Source of the DNA: Cyanophora paradoxa
Lineage: Eukaryota > Glaucocystophyceae > Cyanophorales > Cyanophoraceae
Reading direction: 5' to 3'
Assembly (NCBI GenBank): GCA_004431415.1
Contig: QPMI01000272.1
Span: 1-64,000, forward strand
DNA: 64,000 nt
Shown here one piece after another: positions 31,817 through 44,900 of this stretch (within the stretch, counting starts at the first letter, position 1; each line of letters begins with the position of its first letter). The position numbers and the translations under genes are program-made. The notes under the pieces are model-generated. The model did not search any database, had not been told where the DNA came from, and saw nothing but the letters and a program-made list of their open reading frames with translations.

Positions 31817-34800
31817 CTATCTTGTCGGCCTGTCCTTCTTCACCGACGCGAACTTGTCGAGGATGAACCTGGCAGGGGGCCGGGTCTGTCAGCCCGGGCG
31901 GGGCGGGGCGGGGCGGGGCGGGGCGGGGCGGGGCGGGGCGGGGCGGGGCGGGGCGGGGCGGGGCGGGCGGGGGGCACGGGGGCGCACTTGGCGGCAGAGG
32001 CGACGTACTCGTTGGAGGAGGTGCGGAGGTACTCGAGGACGGGGAGGCCGTTGGCGGCCTTGATGGCGCGCCGGCCCTCGCTGCTCGACGCCAGGTACCG
32101 CAGCGTCCCCACCGTGTACATCTGCACCGTCTCGTTCCGCGACTGCAGCAGGCCCACCAGCGGCGCCACGCCCCCGCACTCCCGGATCAAATCCTTGTTC
32201 CGGTCTGCCCGCACGCCCAGAAATCATCGAACCAGCACGGGCGGGGGCGGGGGCGGTGGCGGGGGCCGGCACCGTTGGCGGCGAGGTTCTGGAGGGCGCC
32301 GGCGGCGCAGCCCTGGACGGTCTCGTCGCGGGAGGTGAGGAGGGCGACGAGCGGGGCGATGCCGCCGGCCTCGACGATGAGCTCCTTGTTCCGGTCGTTC
32401 ACGCAGAGGTTGCACAGCGCGACCAGCGGGCCGATGCCCCCCGTCCCCTGCTTGCACGAGGCGAGCAGCCCGACCAGCGGCGGGATGCCCCCCGCGTCCC
32501 GGATGATCTCCTGGTTGCGGTCTGCCGGCCGGGCGCCCCGTGAGCCGCGCGGCCGCAGAGGCGGCGGGGCGGGGGCCCCACCGTTGACGGCGAGGTTCCC
32601 GAGGGCGCCGCCGGCGTTCTCCTGGACGGTCGGGTTGGGCGAGGAGAGGAGCTTGACCAGCGGGCCGATCGCCCCCGCGCGGACGATCAGCTCCTTGTTG
32701 CGGTCTGCGGGGAGGTAAGAGGGGCCGGGGCGGGCGGGCGGGGCCGGGGACGGGCGCGGGCGCGCCGTTGCGGCCGAGGTAGCGGAAGGCGGCGGCGGCC
32801 TTCTCCTGCACGCGCTCGCTGCGGGAGGAGAGCAGCTGCACCAGCGACGGGATCGCTCCCGCGTCCCGGATCAGCTCCTGGTTCTTGGCTGCGAGCCGCC
32901 CCCGCGCGTCGGGCCGGGGCCGCGGGTGCAGGAGACGCGGGCGGGGCCGGGGGCGGGGCGGGGGCGGGGGAGGCGCACCGTTGGCGGCGAGGTAGGCGAG
33001 GGCGCCGGCGGAGTTGCCCTGGACCATCTCGTTGGGGACGGTGAGGAGGCGCACCAGCGGCGGGATGCCGCCGGCCTCCCGGATGTGCTCCTCGTTCCGC
33101 ACTGGCCCCGGGCGCGTTGGCCGGGGGCCGGCCGCAGGCGGGGCGGGGGCGGGGCGGAGCCTCACCGTTGGCGGCGAGGTACCAGAGGGCGCGGGCGGCG
33201 TTCTCCTGCACGGCGAAGTTGTCGACCGTGAGGAGGTTCACCAGCGGCGGGATGCCCCCCGCGTCCCGGATCAGCGCCTGGTTCCGGTCTGCGGCGCCGG
33301 CGGCGGCTCGAGCGGCGCGCCGGAGCGGGCGGGGCGGGGCGGGGCGGGGGCCGCGGGGGGCACCGTTGAAGGCCAGGTTCGAGAGGGCGCCGGCGGCCAT
33401 CTCGGAGACCTTCAGGTTGGGCGACTGCAGGAGGGTCACGAGCGGCGGGATGCCGTTCGCGTCGCGGATCAGCTCCTGGTTCTCGTCTGCGGCGCGGCGC
33501 GGCGCGACGTGGCGTCAGAGCTCCTGCGCGGGCGCGGCGCGGCGGCGCGGCGGCGCTGCGGGGCGCACCGCGGACGGCGAGGTTGCCGAGGACGGAGGCC
33601 GAGTTCTCCTGGATGACCTCGTTCATCGAGCCGAGCAGGTTCACCAGCGGCACGATCCCGCCCGCCTTCCGGATCAGGTCCTTGCACTTGTCTGCCCTCG
33701 CCCTCAGCCGCGCCGGGCCGCACGGGCGGGGCTGGGGGCGGACCGTTGACGGCGAGGTTGGCGAGGAGGGAGCCGGCGCACTCGACGACCGGCTCGCTCC
33801 GCCCGCTCAGGAGCGCCGTGAGCGGCGCGATGCCGCCCATGTCCCGAATCGTCTCCTTGTCGCGGTCTGCGCGGCGCCGGCGGCGTGAGCGGCGCGGAGC
33901 CGCGGCGGCACTGGGCCGGGGCCCGAACCGTTCAGGTTCAGCTTGGCGAGGGTCTGGCACGAGAGCTCGCGCAGCGTCTGGTCCGAGCTGAAGAGGACCT
34001 GTACGAGCGGCTGCACTCCGCCGACCGCCCGCACGACCTCCTTGTTGCGGTCTGCGCGGCCGGCTCTCAGGAAGGAGAAAAAGAGGAACGCCGCTCGGCG
34101 CTCACCGTTCTCGTTCGCTAGGTGCGCTAACTGTTCCATCGCGGCCGCTTGCTCTTCGTACGAAAGGTTCTTGGTGGACAGCTTCGCTATCAGGGCCCTG
34201 CGGAAAGGATCAAATCCACGTCCGCATTCTGCGCGAGGGCTGCTCGCACCGAATCCGGTTCGCGGCCTCATCGTTGCTCGAGCGCGGGGTGCGCTCGTCA
34301 TCGCTGTCCAACTCCGCGCCCGGCGCCTTGCTCTCCAGGGATTGGAGAAGGACGGAGATGTCGGTCGTCAGCTCCTGGAAGTGGCGAATCGCAGTGTTCT
34401 CATCGGTATCCTCCGCGCCGGAGAATCCTTTCCCGAACTCGAAGCTGCGCCCGGTAGAAGCGCGGCCCTTGCGCTTGATCGGCTGGCCGGGGGTCTTGAA
34501 CTTGGATGCAGGGACCTGGAAGCAGCAGATCATCCTGCTCTCGCCGCGTTCCGACGCGGCCTTCTGTGTACCGCCGATAGTCTGCATGTGCTGTGTGACT
34601 TCGCCACCCAGCTGCTGCCTGCGAACGGCAGCGACATTAGAAGAGGTCGAACGGAAGTCAAAACCGACGCACAGGTGCATGAGTAACTTGGCTTTCATTT
34701 CGGTCTGAAGTGCCCTCCGAACCAGACGATTTGTGCGCTTGTCGTCCGATGTGAGCCCCAGTTGCGCCGCCGAACGCGGTGTAAGCCCGCTGCCGGCAGT

Positions 34801-34827
34801 CCGAGGAGACGGCCGCGCGCCGTCCAT
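31817..34827 (-). CDS. Armadillo-repeat protein
   Basis: Exon 1 (34827 to about 34220) encodes a basic, Ser/Thr-rich N-terminal region of about 200 residues. After an exon with KLSTKNLSYEEQAAAMEQLA come about eleven ARM repeats of the form DRNKELI..GGIPPLV.LL....VQE.A..AL.NLA.NG, nearly one per exon. Most introns are phase 1 and split the same Gly/Asp junction between repeats. One exon near 32400-32520 holds a contracted repeat (LLASCKQGTGGIGPLVALCN) fused to the next. The last repeat is LRYLASSSEGRRAIKAANGL and the final exon ends FILDKFASVKKDRPTR. ARM arrays bind other proteins; the consensus is like Vac8/ARIA-type proteins. The last intron holds a GGGGC tandem array. The gene is divergent from the next gene, 270 bp away. 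Confidence 0.88.
31899..31966. repeat. GGGGC tandem repeat, about 14 units, in an intron
   Basis: An almost pure GGGGC pentamer array on the plus strand (CCCCG on the coding strand) fills most of the last intron of the ARM-repeat gene. Such a tract can form a G-quadruplex and is prone to length change. Similar but shorter CCCCG runs fill many introns here, for example 7575-7610 and 9795-9830. Confidence 0.85.
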
Positions 34828-35097
34828 GCTGAAGATGATGATGCGGCCTCCAAGCTATGCAGCGGCGGTCGAAATGCGGTGTAATCAAAAGGCCACGCCC
34901 AGGTCAACGCCAACGAAGAGCGAGCAACCCCGCTCGCCCCGCTCGGTCAGCCCGGTACGGGCTCGGTTCTACGATCTGAATTTGGAAGCCGCGCAGCGAC
35001 ACCCGCGGCCCTCTCCGTGTTGTCTTGGGGGTACAGGCTCCGAGTCGAGCAACGGCATCCCGGCACCTCCTCGCTCCGAGCCTCGCCCTCGAGCAAA

Positions 35098-38000
35098 ATG
35101 GGGCCTAGGAGCGTCGCAGATATGAGCGTCGCCGGCTCGCAGGCGGGGCTCAACAGCCAGCAGCAGCGGGAGCTCCTCCAAATGAACCAGGCGGCCGCCC
35201 TTCAGGATCTGCTTCAGGAGGTGCGTACAGCGGGACGGCTCAAGTAGCGCATGGGGGAAGCTTAGCTACGCACTTGGGATCGTTAGCTAGGGCGGCAGGG
35301 CTGATCGCCGGCGGCAGGTCGGAAACCTCAAGAAGGTCGTGGCGAACCTGAGCCTGAAAGACGAGGCAGCCAAGAAAACGCGCTTATCGAAGCTCGACGA
35401 GCTTCTGGGCAAGAAGGAGATGCCGAAGCTACCCCCGAAGAGTGCGTCGCCGAACGACCGGCCCGTGCCGCCAGCTCACGCCGTGCCGCAGACATCAAGG
35501 AGCCCGTGGCGCTGTCTGTGGACGAAAAGGGCTTCGTAAGAGTCGTTCCGGAGGACGCGTATGCTCAGGTGGGCACCCCGCCTTGGCGCGAGCCCGCCGC
35601 GAGCACCGCCGCGTCACACGGCCGGGCGCGGGCGCGCGCAGTCGGCGGACCAGCTGGTGAAGTTCATGGTGAAGGCGCCGGACTTCACGGACCAGGACAT
35701 CTTCCAGGCGGTGCGGCAGCGCACGGCGGCGCAGAAGAAGGCGAAGATGCGCGCCCTCGCCGAGAAGGGCCAGAAGCTGCACGAGGTCAGCGCGCCGGCC
35801 CCGCCCCGCGCGCGGGGCGCTCGTCGAGCGGGGCGGCGCAGGCGCCGCCGAGGTCGGCGAAGAAGCTGTTCCACCCGCTGGGCCCGGCGAAGGCGGGGAA
35901 GGCGAAGGCGGACGAGGACCCGTGGGCGGCGGCGACGCGGAAGCCCGGGATGGAGCTGCTGGTGCCGAACCGGGAGGCGAACGCGTGGAAGCAGCGGCGG
36001 CGGGCGCTGAAGGCCTTCCAGCGCAACGTCGAGCTCTACACCGTCGAGCCCCTCCACGTCCGCTCCGACGAGGAGGCCTCCACCGACGAGGAGGGCGCCC
36101 CCGGCCGCCCCTCGACGCTCTTCAGCTTCGCCGTCTTCGGGGCGCGCCGGTGGCGGCGGGAGTGGTACAAGGGGGCCCGCTTCGCGGAGGTGCGGGAGCG
36201 ACAGCTGGCGATGCGGCGGCGGCTGCTGGGGACGGACGGGCACCGGAGCGACCACCGCATCCGGCCCCGCGAGGTCCCCTACGCCCTCCGCCTCGCCCGC
36301 GGCGCCTCCAGGCCCCCCCAGGCGAGCCCCGCCGCGTCCCCCGCGCCGCGCCCCGCCGCGCCGCGCGGCGCTCACGGGGCGGCGGCGAGCAGCACCTGGA
36401 GCTGGAGCTGCTGCGCTCGTGCGTGTACGCGGCGACGGACATCCGCGAGGCCGCCCGCGCCGTCCTCCCCGGCGCCTACCTCGCCACCCGCTTCCACCGG
36501 TCAGACCCCGCCCGCCCGCCCGCCCCCCTCTTCCTCTTCCCCCGCCGACTTCTGACCGGCGCGCAGCGTGGTGGAGGACGCGTCGCCGGACGGGCGGTAC
36601 GCGCACTTCCGGACGGGGCGCGCGGACTACGAGAAGCTCTTCGCCTTCCCGTTCGGCTTCGCGCTGCCGCCGCGGGGCGCGCCCGTGCGCGTGCACCTCG
36701 ACGTCCGCGCCGCCGCCCTCACCCCGCGCAACGTCCTCGCCTTCGGCCTCTCCGACGGCGACACGTCCGCCCCCCCGCCCGCCCCCGCCCGCCCGCCCGC
36801 CGCTCGCCGGGGCGGACGCTGAGCGCGCGCGCGCAGCTTCGTGGGCTTCGAGCGCGGCTCGGCGAGCGACGGGGTGCTGGGCTGGGCGGTCTCCGGGGTG
36901 GACGACGGGGCGCGGCTGCGGAAGGCGGTGGAGCGCTCGACGTACCAGGGGACGGAGCGCCTGTGCGAGAACTTCGACGTCGACATCCTCATCGTCGACG
37001 GGGCCTCCCCCGAGCACGAGACCGACGTCTACGTGCGCCCCGGCTGGTCGGCCCGGGCGAGGCCGCCGAACCGCGCGCGCAGGTGGGGGCGTGGGCGAAG
37101 GACGTGCCGGCGCGGGCGCCGCTGCTCCTCAAGGGCCACCTGAAGCGGGGCCGGCCCCTCCAGCTCGCCTGCTTCGCCACCGGTGCGGGCGCCCCGTCCT
37201 TCCCCTCCCCGCGGGCCCCCGCCCACTCGGGGCCAGGGCGGCACGAGGAGTACGCCGTGCGCGCCGTCGCTGTCAACGTCTTCGTGCCCCGTGCGCCCGG
37301 CGCTTCGTGCCCCTCCTCGCGCCATCTGACGGCGCTTGGGCAGACGGGGGCGGCGCGCGGGTGCCGCACCTGGACGAGCGGCCGGACAAGCGGCTGCCCG
37401 AGTGGGTGCTGGACTACAAGGGCAAGCGCAAGTCCAACCGCGAGCGCAACGGCCGCCTCCGCGCCGCCCCGGCCCTCCTCGCCTCCGCCCCCGCCGGCCT
37501 CCCCTCCGCAGCCCCCTTGAACCCCACCGGCGCCGGCGCCGGCCCCGCGGCCGCCCCGGCCGCCGCCCGGGCCGCGGCAGCCGCCCGGGCCGCACCGGAC
37601 CCCGCGGCGGGAGCGCTCTTGTCGTCCGGGCCGGGCCCCGCTGCGCCGGCCGCGGCCTCCTCCTCGTCCAGCGCCGCGCCGGCCCCGCGGCAGGCGGAGC
37701 CGGCGGCCGCGCCGGCCGAGGGCGACTACGACATGTTCAGCGGCGTGAACGACGACATGTGGCGGCCCGGCGGCGGCCCCTACGACGCCGGCATCGGCGT
37801 CGCGTTCCCCGAGCCCCACGTACCCCCGTGCGCGGCTGCGGAACGCCCGCGCGTGCTCGGGGGCTGACGCGGGGCCCCCTCCAGGCGGGCGCAGGAGCGG
37901 AAGGCGGCGGCGTGGGCGGCGGCGGCCCCGCGGGCGTCCTGGCCGGTGTCGGACGGGCGCGGCTGGGGCTCGACACCGGGCGAGGGGACGGCCCCCTCCG

Positions 38001-38603
38001 CGCTGCGGCCCCAGGTGACCCTCGACCCGTGGCGCTCGCGCCTCAACGTGCACGGCGAGAAGGTGTACGAGGTGCGCCCTTCTCCCCGCCACCCGCCCTG
38101 TCCCCACGCCGCCGACGCGACGTGGCGCCGCGCAGTTCCCCGGCGGCTCGAACGTGCGGGCGGGGCAGCCGTGGGCGGAGCAGCCGGAGTGGCACCCGGC
38201 AGACGACGGGCGCGGGGCCCTGCCGCTCGCGCAGGCGCCGCGTGGCCGCGAGTACTTCGCCGGCCGCTACGCCCAGGAGGCCGAGGCGTACTGGCGCGGC
38301 GAGGGGTACGGAGGCTACGGCGCCCGGGCCCACGCGCACGCCCCTGCGGCGCCGCACGGGGCCCGGGACCCGTGGAGGGCGTACCCCCACGAGCCGCGGC
38401 ACCGGCAGCGCTCGCACCACGGGCACGGGCACGGGCACCACGAGGCGGCGAGCCACGCGCCGCACCCGGAGGACTACGGCCGCCACGACGGTTACGAGCC
38501 GCACGCCTACCACGAGCACGGGTACCGCCCCGAGTACGGCCAGGGGTACGGCCCGGCGGCGGGGTACGACCATGGCTACGACCAGTACGACGGCTACCAA
38601 TAG
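35098..38603 (+). CDS. Large protein of unknown function with His/Tyr/Gly-rich tail
   Basis: The start is ATG 35098 or 35122 (SVAGSQAGLNSQQQRELLQM). Early exons form a coiled coil (VVANLSLKDEAAKKTRLSKL, ELLGKKEMPKLPPKS). Then: QLVKFMVKAPDFTDQDIFQA, TAAQKKAKMRALAEKGQKLH, EANAWKQRRRALKAFQRNVE, WYKGARFAEVRERQLAMRRR, ELELLRSCVYAATDIREAAR, GRYAHFRTGRADYEKLFAFP, FVGFERGSASDGVLGWAVSG, LCENFDVDILIVDGASPEHE, APLLLKGHLKRGRPLQLACF, LDERPDKRLPEWVLDYKGKR, an Ala/Pro-rich low-complexity part, DMFSGVNDDMWRPGG, and a 150-residue tail (from about 38150) rich in His, Tyr, Gly and Arg. I do not recognise a family. The middle looks structured, and the tail resembles condensate-forming or RNA-binding regions. Function unknown. 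Confidence 0.7.
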
Positions 38604-38907
38604 GCGTTTCAAGACATAGCAGCGCGCGTTTGTAATTGCGTTAATTCGATCCTCAAGTGTACATACACGCTCCATCGCCAGATGCGCCCGAAGGGGTGGG
38701 CGCGCGGGGGCCGCATATCCTCCTTATATTCCTCTTTTCCCCCTACTTTCGATCAAATATTAATCTCTCGAGCTCCTACGTACAGGCGCCTTCGATCCGA
38801 GGTTCGATATCGCCTCTCCTATATAGCTCGCGTGGCCTATATATATAGCTCTAGCTCCTCTTTAATCAATTTGTTCCCCTTCGAAATCTCTTCTTTCTCT
38901 TCCTCAA
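38604..38907. other. AT-rich intergenic, probable 3' UTR and promoter
   Basis: About 300 bases, sharply AT-richer than the flanking gene, with TATATATA (about 38840) and TTAATT/ATTAAT words. It lies between two same-strand genes, so it likely holds the 3' UTR of the first and the promoter of the histidine kinase. The TATATATA at about 38840 is a plausible but unproven core promoter element. Confidence 0.4.
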
Positions 38908-41900
38908 ATGCAGGGCCTTCTAACATCTCTCCTTAAATTTATCGAGCACTTTAGTTCCTTCCCGATGGATCAGCGCGTCGTCGACGTCGCGCTGCGGGCG
39001 TCGGCGCTCCTCGGCCTCTCTTCGTCGAGCTGCAGCTGCGCGTGCGAGGCGCGACGTCTCCCGCCAACAGGCGAGGCGCAAGCCGGCGATCGCGAGGAAG
39101 GGCCCGCGCGCGCGCCTGAGCCGTCAGCGGCGATCGGGTGCGTGCGCATTTCAGAATTCTGCGCCCGGCATCGCGATCGCGCGTTCTTCGCCCCGCGAAA
39201 TGATTACGACCCGCGGCCGCCCCGCTTTCGCATGCAGGTGCAAACTCGGGCTCGTGGCGGAAATGCTGGAAGAGACGCTCGAAGCGGACCGCGCCTTCGT
39301 GCTGCACATTTCGCGTGCCACACATGACGGTCGCGACGCTGAAGCGGGCGCCGCGCCTGCCATCATGTTCGACGGGTCAGTTCAATATTCGAATTCTTTA
39401 CTATAGTGAAAGCTTAAAGTGAACGCGTGGCGCAGAGAATTCGAATATCCGGTTGAGCTCGCGCGATTCGCCTTCGCTAATCTCTCAGAGAGCGAGCCAG
39501 TCTACTCCGTTCAAGATGGACGCGCGGCGCTCATCGGGCGCGGCGTTGAGCCGGAACTCGCGAAAGAAGTTGCCGATGAAATTAACGCCGGATCCTGCAT
39601 CTGGCGCCTCTGCTTCGCATTTGGCAAGGTGCCCAGTTGCCGCATATATAGCCGTGAAATAATCTGCTTAACCGCTCGTCCGGTGGGCTGGGCGCAGCCG
39701 TGGGCCCTCGCCGCAGTGCACTCGAAGGAAATTGGTCGGGCCTTCACCGTTGCAGATCGTGACGCGCTGAGTGCGATTGCGGATTGCGGTGCGTCGACTT
39801 ACTCGCACGGTGCTCTGTGGCGCATGCTGCATGCTGATCATGACTGGCTACGCTTGCGCCCGTCCAGTCGGCATGTCGCTCGCACTCGGCTTGCCGCAGC
39901 CATATGCATGGGCTGCGCGCGGAGAACCCGATAGATCTGAACAGCGACCGCAAGAGCTGACACATTCATCCGGATCGAGGGAGGAGAGCATGCGTTCACA
40001 TTCGCTCGAAGACATGTCGTCGACGGTGCAGACTCTGCAGAAGCAGGTTCGCCGCAATTTGCGAAATTGGAAGCATAGGTATAGGCTTCGCTAAAATCGC
40101 TTTTTCGCGATCTCAAACTCGTCGTGCATTAATATAAGAACTGCTAATAATATAACATTTCATGCGCAGCTGGCGGAGCGCACGGAGCTGCTAGACAGAT
40201 GGCGTCTGTGCGAAGCGCTTACTCGGGATATTGACCGCGGAATGCGATTGTTCGTCTTGCAGACCTCGTTTAATTTCCAACCGATAGCCAATTCATCGAT
40301 TTGTCTCGCAGACAACTGACTCTTAACGAAATTCTTTGCAACGTGGCAGGACGCGCCCGAGACCTGTTTCAGGCATGCTCCCTCCCCAGCCCGCGCCCGC
40401 GATCAGTTGAATAACAGCGAATGATGTGCAATAAAGTTTATTATGGTCTCTAAATCTTCCGATTTTATGATCGCATTGTACAACTGACGCGTAGCCAACC
40501 AGGCGGACGTCGTAGCGATCCACGCGGTTTCCGAGGGAGGTGTGGCGGGGGAGGGCCCAAACGGCGGCTCCGAGCCTTTCGAGCGCTATGTCCGTCCCCA
40601 TAGTTTAGACCCCCCCCCCCCCCCCCCCGAAAAAAAATCCGCGTGCGCCCTTAAGCTTCCGGACCTCGCCCCAGTTCGTGCTGCGCTCCGGGGAGACGGA
40701 GGTCACGGAGGAGGTCCTCACGCCGAGCTCTCCCGCCGTCTTGCGCCGACTCGCGGTGCGCGAATTCGAGCTGCGGCGCAGTCTAGTGCAGCGCGCTGAT
40801 CGATATCATGGCCATGGCACGTTTCCAAAGCGCTCGCTGGCAATGGATGGGCACACGTCCTTTTATTGCAACATAGGCGAATTTGTGCAGGTGCACTCGG
40901 TTGCAATTGTTTCATTCCGAGATTGCCATGAATAGTCAAAGTTTTTTTGAAATATGCGTATGCATCGATTTATTGGATTATATTAACATAGCCGATCGCG
41001 ATCGCGATCTTGAATTCGAACAGGACGCTGCAGAGGATCAGGCGAACGTCGCCCGCTGGGCTGCGCCCTTCGGTGTCCGCTCCGCCCTCGAGCGCGCGTT
41101 GGACTTGGGCGAACAGGTTTGATTCCGACAAACCAAATTTAATATCGTTAGCGTATCTGTCTCATGAACACACGGTTCCGACCCGCGGCCGTAGGCAACG
41201 GGTCTGGCCATGGTGACGATCGGGTGGACGCAGCCGCGAACCATGCCGCCGGACGAGATTCCAATCTTTCAAAATCTCACGTGCGCTGCGAATTTGAAAT
41301 GCATCAATATTACTGCATCCCACTTCACTCTTGCAATCGTCTGACGCGCCCGTCTAATGTGCACAGAAATTATCTGGGACACGCGGTAAGTCAGCGGTGC
41401 TGGCGGATCGCGATATCATGCATATGTATCATGCGCTTGAGTTAACGTTACCGATTGAAACATTTCGGGATTCGAATGCGTACGCGTGCCGCAGATCAGT
41501 CAGGAAAACCTCGTTCGCAAACTCGAATCACGCAATCGGCTTCTGCAGAGCGAAGTGCGCTTTTTATAAATTTAAGTTAAATTCTACGTATATACGTCAA
41601 TGTCGAAGTCGTTCTTTAATTTCATTTCCGTGCGTGCATCGCAGCTTTCGCGGGCAAAGCTTCTGCGATCGATGACGCAAGACATTCGATCCACGCTCGA
41701 AACCAGAAGGTTGGCTAACGTTAGCTATAGATCTAGATCCCGGGCTCCCGAATGCTGTACACGCGGGTATAACTTATAATTATGTGCGTGTCCTCAGGGT
41801 GATTGAGAAGACAGCGAGCCTTCTAAGGGACGCGTACGGGGCCGACGCGGTGGAGATCATGGCAGTCGGCACGAAGACGTCGGTACCGAAGGGCGCCCGC

Positions 41901-44900
41901 GCCCGCGGCGAATCGGACGTGCACCTGGAGGGCGGCGAGCTGTGCATCACGGACGTCGCCATGTCTCCCGAGGGCGCACCGGACGAGACTGCGCCGGCCC
42001 TCTGGCCAGTCTTTCGCGGCCGTGTCCAGGTGCGCACGCGCGCTTAAGCTCGCTAATTACAAGTACGCGCATGTGCATGTGCGAGCCCCCATGGCCACGC
42101 GCAAATATGTCACCGTCGATAAAATGAAATCAAATCGGTTTCGCGCGCTCACGTGTTCGTCGTGTTTTCGTAGGCGCTTATGAACAAACGGCCGTTCGAG
42201 ACTGTGCAGATACTCGACGTTCTGAAAGCCCAGGCGCGTGCAGAAGTGAAGCGCTAGCGTTGATTGTGAGCTTCGAGATTGTGAGTTGATATATTTTAAT
42301 GTCAATGCGGCAGGACTGGGCTGGGGAGGAGCCGCGCGGTCCGGAGGGCCTCGCGGAGGATGCGATCGTGCAGGCCGCTCAGAAGCTCGGCGTGCGCTCC
42401 TTGCTCTGGCGCACCACATCGTACGCGGGCAAGGTCCGTGCATTCGATCAACTGGCATGGACCGCAATCGATATCGCCAGCTAAACGTTGCGGTCGCACC
42501 ACGAACGTCCTGACTTGCGTGCCTCGCAGATAAACGGATGCTTTGCGGTGCGGCTTCAGTCTTTGGTCAATAGACATGCTACCGCCGAGCACTGCGGATG
42601 CACATGCGTGTGCCTTCAATTTCGCGGCTGACCATGAGTGCCGGCCGCCGTCCCGACGCCGCACACGTGGCGCCGGCAGTTGCGGTGGCGGGAGCCGGGC
42701 CGCGCCTTCAAGCCGTCCGAGCTCGTCCTCTTCGAGGACGTCTGCGAGGCGCGCCCCCTGCCCGGCCCGCCCTTCAAGAGACTCTAGATCTGTGAATTAT
42801 AATTGAAAACTCGCGCTCGCGCTCGCGCGCAGGCGGTTGGGGTCGCGCTGGAGCACGCGAACCTCATCCAACAGGTGCGCATGCGCATGCGCGGCCCTAT
42901 ATATGCCTGGATCTACGATCCGCACGGCGGATCGGATTCCGAGAGAGTTGAGCTTGTAGCGTTCGCAGGCCCAACAGGACGCCCGCGCTAAATCCGACTT
43001 CCTGTCCGGTCCGCGCCCTAATTTCTTTCGATTTAATCCTGGGCATGGAATCCAAAGGCATTGATTGTGATCCCGCGATCGCGGGCGGGCACGCGCGCGC
43101 GCGCGCAGTGATCACGCACGAGATGCGGACGCCGATGCAGGCGGTGATCGGGATCACGGACCTGCTGCTCGACATGAAGCCCTCCATCGAGCAGCGCGAG
43201 TACCTCTCCGTCATCCGCTCCTGCGGCCAAGCGTCCGCCCCGCCCGCCCTCCCCGCCTCTCCCGCTGCTTAGATCACTCCGGGATCCGTTCGCGTTCGGA
43301 GCAGGCTGGTGGACCTGGTGAGCGAGGTGCTGGACTCGAGCGCCGTGGAGCGCGGCAACCAGCTCCGCATCGCCGTCGCCCCGATGGACCTCCGCTCCTG
43401 CGCCGAGGAGGTCATGGACATGATGCGAGCACCTTCCTTCAATTTAAATCAATTTAGAGCAGAGCGTCGGAACGAATTACAGGAGCCTTTGCAGGTGGCC
43501 CGTGGCGTCGCGGAACAACCTCGCACTCCAGCTTCGGGCGAGTCGACGCCGAATTTATATTCGAGCGCTCCCTTCTGCCCGCCGGCGCCGCCCTCATGCA
43601 CCGGGGCGCCTCGTCAGATGGGCGCTCGGGTGCCGCGCTTCATCGTGTGCGACAAGAGCCGCATCCGCCAGGCGCGAATTCGAAATGCACCCCTCTAGCT
43701 CCGATTCATTACTCGCAATATTCTATAATTGATTATAATGTAATTCATGCTCCCGAGCTCCCGAAAACGTCGAATTCTTTGCTATTGATGCGCATGCTTC
43801 GGTCGATTCAGGTGGCCATCAATCTGGTTGGCAGTGCGTTGCTTTCGAATTCATTATACAATACTAATATTAATCACGGTCGACGTTGCATTTTCGAATC
43901 ACGTTGCTATTTCGCAGACAGCACGAAGTTTTCCGAGGAGGGCCGGGTCATCATGGAGGTGCGCAACAGATACATCGATGTCGATTTATATGCATTTAGA
44001 TGGAGATGTCGATCTTTTATGTTTGTAACTGATCTAATCGACACTTTCTGTGGGCAGATCGAAGCGGAGGGGGCGCCGGGGGAGGACGGGCGCACCCTCT
44101 TCCGCATCACCGTCACCGGCGCGCCCCTCCCCTCTCATCTGCCCCGCTCCGGATCCTTCGAGTTAACAGGCCGCCCTCCCTTCCTCTGCCCGTGGCAGAC
44201 ACCGGGGCCGGCATCGCGGAGGCGGACCAGCGGCGCCTCTTCACGTTCTTCACGCAGCTCGACTCCACCAAGAGCCGCCGGCACCGCGGTGCGCGACCGC
44301 GGGCCGCTCCAGCAAGACTCCAGCAAGAGCCGCGCACCTGCGACCACTGCAATTGACAGCTGCAGGGTCCGCTGCAATTGACGACCTTGTTTGCGCAGGC
44401 ACCGGCCTTGGACTCTTCATCTCCGTGCGCAAACCATGCATTAATATTATTTATATCAATGGAGATGCACATGAATTCGAGCTCGAGGCCGCGAGCGCAT
44501 GAAATATTTAATATTGCGTCGACGCGTCGCCCGCAGCTGCACATCGCGCAGGGGCTCGGCGGGGGGATGGAGGTCCTGTCCACCCCCGGCACCGGCAGGT
44601 CTGTAGACATCGATACCCGCGCCAGTACTCGTGCCCCGTTCCCCCTCCAGATCCGTTCTTTTCACACTGCGGCCGGCGCCGGCGTCGCGCGCGCGCAGCA
44701 CGTTCGCGTTCACGTTCCGCGCGGCGGTGGTGGAGGCGGCCGACCCGCTTCTGCCCCTCCTCCACAAGACCGCCGTCCTCGAGGCCTGCCCTTTACAACT
44801 TTTCTCCGCTTCAGCGCTCCTTAATATAACCAACGGGTGAGACAGGGGGACGCGGTGCTGCGGGGCAAGACCTTCATCGTGGCGGTGGACGAGCCCGTGT

